Shown here: in pieces, positions 11,710 through 22,700 of the stretch
Position numbering within the stretch: position 1 is the stretch's first letter
Layout: the number at the start of each line of letters is the position of its first letter
From: Pleodorina starrii
Lineage: Eukaryota > Chlorophyta > Chlorophyceae > Chlamydomonadales > Volvocaceae
Reading direction: 5' to 3'
Assembly: GCA_030267565.1 (NCBI GenBank)
Contig: BRXU01000010.1
Coordinates: 1,298,501-1,362,500, forward strand
DNA length: 64,000 nt
Made by a program: the position numbers and the translations under genes
Notes under the pieces: model-generated
Told to the model about the DNA's origin: nothing
The model's database searches: none
The model's input: only the letters and a program-made list of their open reading frames with translations

Positions 11710-13040
11710 CTGCGTGTGAGGAAGGAAATATGAGGGAGGCGCAGGACGCGCGGGGCACGCGCGACGGGGCACGGGACGCTTTAGGAGACCTAGGCAGCAG
11801 CAGCAGCAGCGGCGAGAGTCACCTGGTTGCAGGTGCGCACCGACAGCCTTCCGGCGGGTCGTTGCTATTAACGTGTTCCTAACGCTCGTACGACTATCAG
11901 CTATAAGCGTTAGCAGCTCCGCGCGGCGCACCGTGCAATTCCGCTACTTCCGGTGGATTACGGTACGCGCGCGGGTTTGGGCGAGCGAGCCAATGTGCGG
12001 CGGCCCGGCGATCGCGCCACGAACACTGAGCTGTCGCGGCTGTAGTACGTGCGGCATGTGGCTGTTCGCTTCAGAAGCGGGTGAGTTTTCCGCAGTCAGG
12101 TTATGCCGCGAGGCGGCCATATATTGGGTCTGCGGGCCCTTTCTTCGACGTCAGGGCGGGGCATACGTACGCTGAAGTGCATGACAGCATGAGGCCTGGC
12201 ACTCAAGCCCGTCGTCGATACCCACTCGCTTTTCACGCCAAGGCCTGGGGCATTCGCAGCGCCCGCGACTGCCAGCCACGGCAGCTGCATCAGCAGCAGC
12301 GGCAGGAGGGTCGCGACTGCCGTCGGCATCTGCAGGGATCGACGGCGGCTGTAGGAAGATAGCACAGCAGCCATTTATCACACCGCGCGAGATGGCGCCG
12401 CTACAACGCTCAGTAGTCGAGGAAATAATAAGGAAGTGAGATGTGGTGGTTCGGGCCCGCTAAGTGGGCGGCTGCAAACCACCCACGGACGAGCTCTGTG
12501 AGCCATGACGGACGGCGACGGATCTGTGCGGACGCCAGACCAGACCGAACCGCGATATCTGTGCCCAAAGCGGAAACGCCTTGGAGCCCACCAGCGTCCG
12601 TAAATTACTCGTGCGTCGTCATCGACCGTTCAATTCGCGTGGCTGGAGCAAGGACAAAAGGGGTTGTCAGCTCGATCCATTTGGGTAAACGCGGAGGCGC
12701 GGGGGCACCACTCTGCTGCAGCAGGCAGTGGTCCACTCCATTCCGCCCTCGGTCGACAAATCTGCCCAGGTCTGCCCAGGGTGGTCTGCTGCTGCCCTCT
12801 ATCTAAATCTGTAGCCGATATCAGGGAAACCATACAGGGAAACCATACAGAAAGTAGTAACTCGCATGTCGTCAAAAACCGTTCAATATAAGTCGGCGGC
12901 CAACGAGGGCCCACCAATGGGCGCTTCGAAGCACTGTAAAGAGACCATTAGCGCAAGGCAGGGCATGTCAAGGCGAGGAGCCCCAGCAATACAGGAACCG
13001 AAACGAACCGTGGGTCTGCCGACTTGATTGGTCCACGCAG
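11710..13040. other. Intergenic region, no supported gene
   Basis: No open frame here shows motifs or consistent splice structure. Small direct repeats are visible, for example two copies of a 13-bp motif at about 12826-12851 (AGGGAAACCATAC) and two copies of GGTCTGCCCA near 12769. It may contain the promoter and first exons of the minus-strand Cys-rich gene. Confidence 0.4.
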
Positions 13041-13048
13041 ATAGAAGA

Positions 13049-13777
13049 ACCACGGGTCACAGCCCGCACCGGAAAGTGCTTACTTGCAAACCAGCCGCCA
13101 GCGTTACTGACCTCCTCTCGGGCGACTGATGGCGCACTGGATGCCTGATCATTTAGCTGATGACCAGTTCGCGTGTAGCGATAGGGCTCGCGACGATTTG
13201 CCTCGCAAACATGTTGCGGATTGCGCATCGACGTCAGCACAGACGTCAGCACGGCACACAAAGCGGCGTTTGAGGGCAGACCCCGAACAGAGGCCATTAT
13301 CCGTTTATTATTACTTCTAAACGGTCGAAATATACCTGTCACCCAATGGTCCACTGTTTACGGCGCCGCTTTAGGGGCATGCGTCAGAGATATGATTGAA
13401 TAATCTAAAGATAGATATTACTGGCCGTACCTGTCACCCCTGTCCCACGAGATACCTGCTGACATCATATCGTAAGCCAACCCAGACAGCCAAAGCACAA
13501 AAGAACGCTGCAAAGTCAAACGCCAGGCCAAGATTAAGGAACAATCAAGGCGAGCTCACAGCTGCGACGTATTCGCGGCCGTCCGTTACTGCAGCGGACA
13601 ACTGCGAACCTTTCCTGCGTGCAGCGTTTGACACTTTGTCTTCTTCGCAGATCGAACTTCGTCATCCCTCCAAGGCATTCCGAGACGGGAATCGCTGTCG
13701 GAGGTCCACACTCTTGCAACAACGTTGGCCCGCCGCCGCCGCCGCAAGCGCCCAGCACGAGGTGGTTCGAGCCGGCT
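13049..13777 (+). promoter_or_regulatory. Upstream region of gene 2, homologous to that of gene 4
   Basis: About 700 bp ahead of the gene 2 start matches 56113-56826 ahead of gene 4, with scattered small indels. Both contain the shared stretch ACCACGGGTCACAGCCCGCA and, near the ATG, a shared block ending just before ATGGC(A/G)AAGCA. Duplication together with the gene suggests it carries the promoter and 5' UTR. No TATA box stands out. Confidence 0.5.
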
Positions 13778-16700
13778 ATGGCAAAGCATCGCCACCGACA
13801 AAAGGCCTGGAGTCAACGTGGCGTATCTGTTCCGCCTGAAACAGTGCAAGAGGCAGCAGGGGGCAAAGCCGACATGTCGGCGCCCCTGCCGCCAGGGCCG
13901 CTTCTTCCGCGGATCGCGCGCCTCGCGCTTGCGACGCTGCCGCTCTCCGCCGCGGTCCTTCGCCGCGGCCCGCCCGCGCTTCTGAATCTCTCCAAGGCCG
14001 TGCTGCGGTCTCTGCTGGCCGGTTTCTGGCTGCAGTCGCTGCCCTTTGGCCACACCGTCGGCAGCATCAGTGCTGAAGGCGCGGCCGCCGACAGCAGCGG
14101 CTCCGGCCGGCTGCTGCTGACGTCGCTGCCGCAGCTGGCAGTGATGTTGTGGCCCCTGCTGCTCTACACACTGCTGCGTCTCATCACATCACGCGTCGGC
14201 CTCCGCGCGAGCCAAGACAGGAGGCAGCCGTCATCCCCTTCCTCCGAGACGCAACGCCGCCGCCGCCGCGCCGAGGTTCCGTGTCCGCCGCAACAGCCGC
14301 AGCAGAGTAGTGACCTCATTCGCGAGCACTACGACGGCGCTGGCGCCAGCGGCGGCCTTCGCATCGCGCTAGGTGTGCTTTGCGCCGCGGCGGTGGCGCA
14401 CTGCCTCGTGGCGGTCGCGGCCCTGAGTTGCGGCGCGCTGGGGGTCGAGGTGCCCGGCTGCCTGCTGATCCACACGGCCGTGCAGTGGCACTCGCTGCTA
14501 CTGTTGCAGGCAGTCATGGAGGCGGCCGTGGCGCTCATGCGGTCGAACAAGGTGAGGAGGGTTCGCGGCCTGGCAGTGGCTGGCACGTCCGCTCCCAGTT
14601 CTGTTGGCCATGACCAGCAGCCGCGTTTACTAACCTTGGATCGTACCCATCGTACCCATCGTACGCATCGTACGCATCGTACCCATCGTACGCATCGTAC
14701 GCATCGTACGCATCGTACCCATCGTACGCATCTGCACAAACCACGTGCTGACAGCACTCCGTGCGGTAAGCCTTCGCCCCTGTCTCTTGCGTGAACGGCG
14801 TGAACGGAGCCCACTGAAACCACAGCAAGGGTCTCCTCTCCTGGCGACAGTGCTGCAAAAGCTGCAAACGCAAGGGGCGGCATCACACCTCAAGTGCTGT
14901 CGTCGGGTGCATCACGCGCCGCTCTCGCTGCCGCGCCGTCCCCAGGAGTCGTCTGCGCCCGATCTTCCGGCTGCCGTACACGCCTTGCTGGGCATCGGCT
15001 CCGCCTGGCTGGCGCTGCGGCTGGCTCTCACCGCCGCGGCCCTGGCCTTTGCCGCTGTCAAGCCCGGTTGGGACATTCTGCCCGAGATCATGCAGCTATC
15101 GCCACCGGCAGCAGTAACGGATGGCTACGGCCCGCTTGGCACGCTGCTGGTTCTGCTGCAGCCGCTGCTTCCCCCGGGGTACGGCCCGGGTGCGGATCTG
15201 CGGGTGGCGGCGGCGGGGGGCATCCTGGCGGTGGCGCTGCACTGGGTGGTGCTTCGCGCGGCGCTGGTGACGGCACAGTGGGGGCTGCTGTCCATGTCGG
15301 GCCCCAAGCTCCAGGAGATTCGGGTACGTGGATGGGCTGGATGCGCGGGGCCTCATTCTTCCGATGGGCATTTATTTAGACAACATGCCTACAGTGCGTT
15401 AAGACGGGAAGCATAGGCACTGTAGGAAGTAACATGACGGGTAGTGCAGGTGATGGAGGCGAGCGAGAATGGGGTAGGTCCAGGCGAGGGGTGTGCTCTA
15501 TTATTTGATCTAAATGAACCTAGACACGCGCAGAATGGTTTGATAAGGGACTTCTTGCACGCGGTGCCTTGTGCGGGCAGCATGCCAGGATGATCAGCGG
15601 AAGTTTTCCGTCCCGCGCTCCCTTCCACCCCTCGCAGGGGACTTTGCATTCGCTCTGGCAGGGCGTGACGGCGGTACTTCTGAGGCTGATGACACTTGGC
15701 ATCAGGTAATACAATGCGTTGACGTTGCTCGGCGGGTGCCTTGGGGAAGTGGGAAAGCGTTCGAGGACTGGACGGGTGTAGGCGAGATTGCCTAGCTTTT
15801 CGCCCCTGCCGCTGGCATCCTTTGTATGCCACAACAGCAAAATTGTTGGTCGTCTGTGTACATTCTTTTAGTTATAGGCGCCTTTGTTGGCTCAATGAAC
15901 AAAGAAAGTCGAGCACGGTAGGCAGTCGGTCGGTCAGACAGATTTGATGGAGCATGCGAGTTGAGTCTTTGCGTTTTAAGCACGGTTTTGTGGGCGGTCA
16001 GGATCAGCACAAGTCTGATCGGCAGAGGAAATCGCTCGATGCAGGCTCTTGGATCCAGAATCAGGTTTGCAAATTACCCTTCCTTAGTTTTTGCTGTTGC
16101 CTGCTCACTTATCTACAACTGTTCTTGCCTGCTTAAGTGCCTATTGCTAATTCAGGTTTGAGAGGATCAATTTTGATGCCAAAGTGCTGAACTGCACGAC
16201 ACCACCAAATGCCCAACTGCACAACTGCATGTCATAATGTATTGAAGAAATTTTACGTTGTGCGTCTTCGTTCTGCCATCTCAGAGCTTTAATATACTAT
16301 ATATAATATAAAAGGACTGCGAAGGATAGGCGGATCGAAATTGGCGGCATCCCCACATTGCGCGGGATGGCACGGCTCCACGGTCGGTCAAAATATCTTA
16401 GCATAGCCGATCTTGTGATCAACAAAGGCACTAGCATCAGGCAGGCGGCTCGGATGACGGGGGTATCATACGGTGTTGCTCAGAAGACCATTACCCGCGT
16501 CCGCAAGGGCCTAGACCCGGAGCCAGCGTGCAACAAGGGAATGTTGTACAGTAACCGCAAGATAACCCATGCGCTTCTAGCCGAGGTTCACCGGCTTTAC
16601 ACCAGCCCCGATACGGAGTCGCTTTACCTTGACGAGGCAGCACGCATGCTGCAGCCACTAAGCGAGCGCCGCCTCACCGCTGGAGACATCCACCGGGCGT

Positions 16701-19700
16701 GCAAGCAACTGGGCATTACACGCAAGCAGGTGGTTGTGTTTGTACACCCGGACGTTAAGTACACCTGGACCACCAGGCATCGCAAAATCAACCGCCCGCA
16801 CGGCATCCGCTGCAGAAGCACACTATCTTCAGGGAGGCGGATCCAATGAAGCAGGACATCTTCAAGGAGACTATGCGGAGGCTCGTGACTAAGGAGATGC
16901 TGGTGTGGACGGACGAGTCTGCTGTCGTAAGCGTGTGTATCGAAGTGGGTTAGCCGGTCTCACAGGCGGGCTCCCTCATAACTGGAGCATGGCCGTGCAT
17001 CCAGGGCCGGGAACTGGAAAGCGGACTGTTGCATGTGCGACGGCATGCCCATGCCCTTGCCCGTCGACACGAGTAATGGATCACTCGACTTGCGACCTAC
17101 AGACATACACCAGCGCATGTTGCGTCGATCAGCATATAGTAACCCTTTACGCGTCTTAACGCATCAATACAGCGAGCGGGTACCTCACCCGTCCTTCCCC
17201 GCTTCGCGCCTCCGCCTCCGGACACTGTCGCCCTGGTACCCTCCGATGGCTCCTGTTGCTGCGGTAGCGGCGGCTGCGGAATCGGTAGCGGAAAGCTGCC
17301 CCATAACAGCTTGATCGGCTCGTTGTTGTCCGCGGCCATCGTAATGGCCTGCTGTAGATACTCGCCGGTCACGACGACCATGGGCGCGTCCCGCTTTCTG
17401 CGTGGATGCCGCAGTTCGACGGAACTGGGCTCGCCGGGCCGAAAGCCATTCAGCTTCGCGGCATTCAGGATAGCGTCGGGACTGTTGGCGATGTGCAGGC
17501 GCAGAGACACGAGGAGCTCCTCAGGATCCTGGTACCCAACATTGGGAGTCCAGCCGCGGACGATGATAGCCGTGCTGTCGGTGATGACCAGTGACCGCCC
17601 CGCCGCCTGTCGCAATGCCGGCTTTTCGACTTCGATCATCACGTCCATGCTCGCCGGCCGCTGCTGTTGCTGCTGTTGTTGCAGCAGCAGCTGCTGCTGC
17701 TGCTGCTGTGCTAAGAGTCCAGGTATGGGCAAAATGCCGACCCCAAGCGGCGCGACAACCGCTCCGGTAGCCGCGGCCGCGGCCGCAGCCGTCTGCCTCG
17801 GACGTCTCGGTATCCGACCCGGGGCATGTGCAGCAGCGCCCTGGGCAGCCGCTGCAAACATAGCTGCAAGGTTTGCTGCTCCTCCTTGCGAACCCAGCAT
17901 AACGTGGCCTGCGTTTGGCTGCGGCTCTCCTGGCGACGTGACAACATCCCCGTTCTCCTCGTCACTAGAGTCCTCGGAATCCTCTGCGTCCACGAAATCG
18001 AAACCGCGTCCCGAAGGCTGCTGCGTGAACGGCGCTGTTGCTGCGGTCACTGCGGCGTCTAAGGCAGCCGGGCCGTCGCCTCCAGTCTCAGGGCGCCTGG
18101 ACCTGCCACCCCTGCCCCTGCCCCTGCCTCGGCCACTCATTCTAAAAGCTGGTTATCAGTTCTATATGTCTTCCAAGTTAGACATGACGAGAATGGGCTA
18201 CTTGCAAGTGCAATCCCTCACGACGTCATGGTTGTGACCAAGTGACGAGGTAACCTACATGATATTATATTCTTTTTTACCGTTAACTCATGTACAGTTC
18301 CAGGCATCCACGAAATTGACACTTTTCGGTGGAAATGTCGACTGTACACTTCTGCCATACGGCAGTCGTGCACTTCTGCAGTTCGGCACTTTTGCGCCCG
18401 CAGTGATCCGCTGAACTTTGAAACAGCCTTGCTAATTCAGGTTTGAGAGGATCAATTTTGATGCCAAAGTGCTGAACTGCACGACACCACCAAATGCCCA
18501 ACTGCACAACTGCATGTCATAATGTATTGAAGAAATTTTACGTTGTGCGTCTTCGTTCTGCCATCTCAGAGCTTTAATATACTATATATAATATAAAAGG
18601 ACTGCGAAGGATAGGCGGATCGAAATTGGCGGCATCCCCACATTGCGCGGGATGGCACGGCTCCACGGTCGGTCAAAATATCTTAGCATAGCCGATCTTG
18701 TGATCAACAAAGGCACTAGCATCAGGCAGGCGGCTCGGATGACGGGGGTATCATACGGTGTTGCTCAGAAGACCATTACCCGCGTCCGCAAGGGCCTAGA
18801 CCCGGAGCCAGCGTGCAACAAGGGAATGTTGTACAGTAACCGCAAGATAACCCATGCGCTTCTAGCCGAGGTTCACCGGCTTTACACCAGCCCCGATACG
18901 GAGTCGCTTTACCTTGACGAGGCAGCACGCATGCTGCAGCCACTAAGCGAGCGCCGCCTCACCGCTGGAGACATCCACCGGGCGTGCAAGCAACTGGGCA
19001 TTACACGCAAGCAGGTGGTTGTGTTTGTACACCCGGACGTTAAGTACACCTGGACCACCAGGCATCGCAAAATCAACCGCCCGCACGGCATCCGCTGCAG
19101 AAGCACACTATCTTCAGGGAGGCGGATCCAATGAAGCAGGACATCTTCAAGGAGACTATGCGGAGGCTCGTGACTAAGGAGATGCTGGTGTGGACGGACG
19201 AGTCTGCTGTCGTAAGCGTGTGTATCGAAGTGGGTTAGCCGGTCTCACAGGCGGGCTCCCTCATAACTGGAGCATGGCCGTGCATCCAGGGCCGGGAACT
19301 GGAAAGCGGACTGTTGCATGTGCGACGGCATGCCCATGCCCTTGCCCGTCGACACGAGTAATGGATCACTCGACTTGCGACCTACAGACATACACCAGCG
19401 CATGTTGCGTCGATCAGCATATAGTAACCCTTTACGCGTCTTAACGCATCAATACAGCGAGCGGGTACCTCACCCGTCCTTCCCCGCTTCGCGCCTCCGC
19501 CTCCGGACACTGTCGCCCTGGTACCCTCCGATGGCTCCTGTTGCTGCGGTAGCGGCGGCTGCGGAATCGGTAGCGGAAAGCTGCCCCATAACAGCTTGAT
19601 CGGCTCGTTGTTGTCCGCGGCCATCGTAATGGCCTGCTGTAGATACTCGCCGGTCACGACGACCATGGGCGCGTCCCGCTTTCTGCGTGGATGCCGCAGT

Positions 19701-22700
19701 TCGACGGAACTGGGCTCGCCGGGCCGAAAGCCATTCAGCTTCGCGGCATTCAGGATAGCGTCGGGACTGTTGGCGATGTGCAGGCGCAGAGACACGAGGA
19801 GCTCCTCAGGATCCTGGTACCCAACATTGGGAGTCCAGCCGCGGACGATGATAGCCGTGCTGTCGGTGATGACCAGTGACCGCCCCGCCGCCTGTCGCAA
19901 TGCCGGCTTTTCGACTTCGATCATCACGTCCATGCTCGCCGGCCGCTGCTGTTGCTGCTGTTGTTGCAGCAGCAGCTGCTGCTGCTGCTGCTGTGCTAAG
20001 AGTCCAGGTATGGGCAAAATGCCGACCCCAAGCGGCGCGACAACCGCTCCGGTAGCCGCGGCCGCGGCCGCAGCCGTCTGCCTCGGACGTCTCGGTATCC
20101 GACCCGGGGCATGTGCAGCAGCGCCCTGGGCAGCCGCTGCAAACATAGCTGCAAGGTTTGCTGCTCCTCCTTGCGAACCCAGCATAACGTGGCCTGCGTT
20201 TGGCTGCGGCTCTCCTGGCGACGTGACAACATCCCCGTTCTCCTCGTCACTAGAGTCCTCGGAATCCTCTGCGTCCACGAAATCGAAACCGCGTCCCGAA
20301 GGCTGCTGCGTGAACGGCGCTGTTGCTGCGGTCACTGCGGCGTCTAAGGCAGCCGGGCCGTCGCCTCCAGTCTCAGGGCGCCTGGACCTGCCACCCCTGC
20401 CCCTGCCCCTGCCTCGGCCACTCATTCTAAAAGCTGGTTATCAGTTCTATATGTCTTCCAAGTTAGACATGACGAGAATGGGCTACTTGCAAGTGCAATC
20501 CCTCACGACGTCATGGTTGTGACCAAGTGACGAGGTAACCTACATGATATTATATTCTTTTTTACCGTTAACTCATGTACAGTTCCAGGCATCCACGAAA
20601 TTGACACTTTTCGGTGGAAATGTCGACTGTACACTTCTGCCATACGGCAGTCGTGCACTTCTGCAGTTCGGCACTTTTGCGCCCGCAGTGATCCGCTGAA
20701 CTTTGAAACAGCCATATAACACGTACGTCGCAGCCAATCTGCGTAAAAATCGATGGTAAAGGTTGCCGCGTTGGGTTGGAAAGGTATTTAATTACTCCGC
20801 GATATAGGGATGCGTAGAGCGGGCTCCCAGGCCAGCACAAATATTCGAGCTCAGCTGTTGTTCACCGCAAAACCTTCTCACTCCTCAGGTTCTGCCTGGC
20901 GAAAAGTGCGACAAGTCAGCCGAGCCCAGCACCCTTCACTGCCGATGAGGGTGAGTCCTTACGGCATCTTGTTTCTGATGGCAAGCGTACTCCAACATGT
21001 GCAGTTGTGGCCTTGTGCGCTGCACGGGCGTCATCTTGCATGGCCGGCTCCCGGCTGCCTATCGACTGCTGCGCTGTTCTGGCTGAGTCGGGCCGGACTG
21101 CTATGTTCACTTCTTCGCTGGTTCAGTGCTGGTGGTATGGAACAGAGGCCGGCATCAAGAGGTTCTGGGTACTGGGATCTCACATTGGGTGCCGTACTGT
21201 GCCCTTGGTATCTCCAGGCGGGCGGCATGCGGGCGGCAGCTGCAGCGCCGTCGGAAGCCAGGAAGTTTCGACACCCGTCCACGGCAGTGATCCCACCGGC
21301 AGTGCTGCCATCCATGCCTTGACCAGGTGGGTTAGGTTCCATGGAAAGAAAATTATCTTGGTTTTGCTTTGGAACCCAGTTTATAGTTGACACTGCATTG
21401 CTGGTGCTGGGACGCCGAAGTCGCGTCCTGAAAAGGGCCTGCCTACCCTTATGTTGTCGAGGACCCCCAAACCCACCGGCCACTTCAGTTCTTAGCGTAC
21501 CGTAGCCAAGGGAAAAGTGGGAGGAGCAAGGCGGCCGAGGTTTTCCCCCCTTCTTCATCACTGGTCACTCCCTGCTGCGTCATCAGCCTCTTCACGTAGC
21601 TGCCGACCCAACTCTCACTGGAGGGAACACCGAAAGTGCCGCCACCTGCACACCGCCAGCCCCATTCCTCTCGACGCCCGTTCTTGGTGAGCAGGAGCCT
21701 CGGAGTCGGCAGCGGCCGCACCCCAAGTGGCTCATGCCGCGCGGCCCCATCGGTGCAATCGCTTCGAAGCCCTGCGACCAGTGTGTGCCCCCCTTCCTCC
21801 GGAGGAGCAGCATCCGAGCGGGCAGCTGCCGGGGCTCCGGCTGGCCCGCTTAAGGCGTCGTCCGCGCCAGTCGGCCGGAGCTCCTCAGTTGGGGTCGCTG
21901 ACGAGGCCCCGGATCGCACCTTCCTCGTGGTCGGCTTCTCAGACTCGAGCGTGGGGCCAACCGGCGAGGGCCAGGGGGAAGGCGCGGCCACAGCCGCAGC
22001 CGGTTGTCATGGCGCTGCTGGGTGCACCGATCGGGACAACAGCAGCCCCGTCGATGCTGGTGCTAGTGCGGCCGGCACCAGCGCCGCTGCTGCGCCGCCG
22101 TCCGTGCTGTACACGTCTCGCATGCAGAATGTCGCCGTTACGTACAAGGTATGGCACTGCTACCGGTGTTGCGATGAAAACGGGTCTCGTTAATTATTCA
22201 GGGCTTTGGCCGCGTGTCACCGGCTGCGGATAAGGCGCGACGCCCTTGTAGCGCGGGCACGACGACGGGCTGGCGCGTGGCGGATTTGGGTTTCCGACCT
22301 GTTGCCAAACCGGTTTGTAACAGGAGGGCGGTAGCTTTCTGGCTGGGGTGCGGCCATGCGTCGCGCCTATGCGTCGCGCCTAAATCACTAGCTGTCAGTC
22401 CGACGTTGGCACAAACCAGCGCAGGTGTCGCGACCGCCATGGACTCGACTTCTTGCGACGCCACGTGTCAATGTCGCAATAGCGAGCATGCTCTGCAAGG
22501 ATGTACATACAGCCTGAGGCCACTGTGCCTCTTAACCCATGTCCCGCAACACCGCATCGCAGATGTAGCCCCCGCCTGGCATGTCGTACGAGCGCGCGGT
22601 CGAGATTCTGACCGCCGCGGGGGGCGCGGCCGTGGAGACCGTCATGAACGGCAGGGGGGCGCCGCAGATCGCGGAGGGTGCGGCCGCAGTGGCGGAGGCG

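Larger units (their letters stand above)
16144..18428 (+). mobile_element. Tc1/mariner-like DNA transposon, copy 1 of a head-to-tail dimer
   Basis: A 2285-bp unit starts TTGCTAATTCAGG and ends TTTGAAACAGCC. Its ends form an imperfect inverted repeat of about 25 bp (roughly 17 matches), both arms ending inward in GGATCA. The left flank is ...TGCCTAT and the right flank of the dimer is ATATAACACG. The unoccupied paralogous intron of gene 4 reads TGCGTATGACATG, so insertion at TA (or TAT) fits. It contains a broken transposase (+) and an intact antisense ORF (-). The end points are uncertain by 1-2 nt. The superfamily call rests on the transposase motifs. Confidence 0.8.
18429..20713 (+). mobile_element. 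Tc1/mariner-like transposon, copy 2 of the dimer
   Basis: A second 2285-bp unit joined directly to the first (CAGCC|TTGCT). I found no base difference in the parts compared, and the two encoded ORFs translate identically. There is no target-site duplication between the copies, so the array arose by duplication or tandem joining rather than two independent insertions. Confidence 0.8.

Noticed and set aside
17311..18237. 308-aa plus-strand frame across the transposon
   Set aside because: Mirror of the antisense RGG/polyQ ORF; it encodes Cys/Ser/Arg runs from the same repeats and lacks plausible composition.
21321..21326. In-frame TGA near the end of E5 of gene 2
   Set aside because: It appears only in the wrong frame; the phase set by E4 gives an open E5 in both gene 2 and gene 4.
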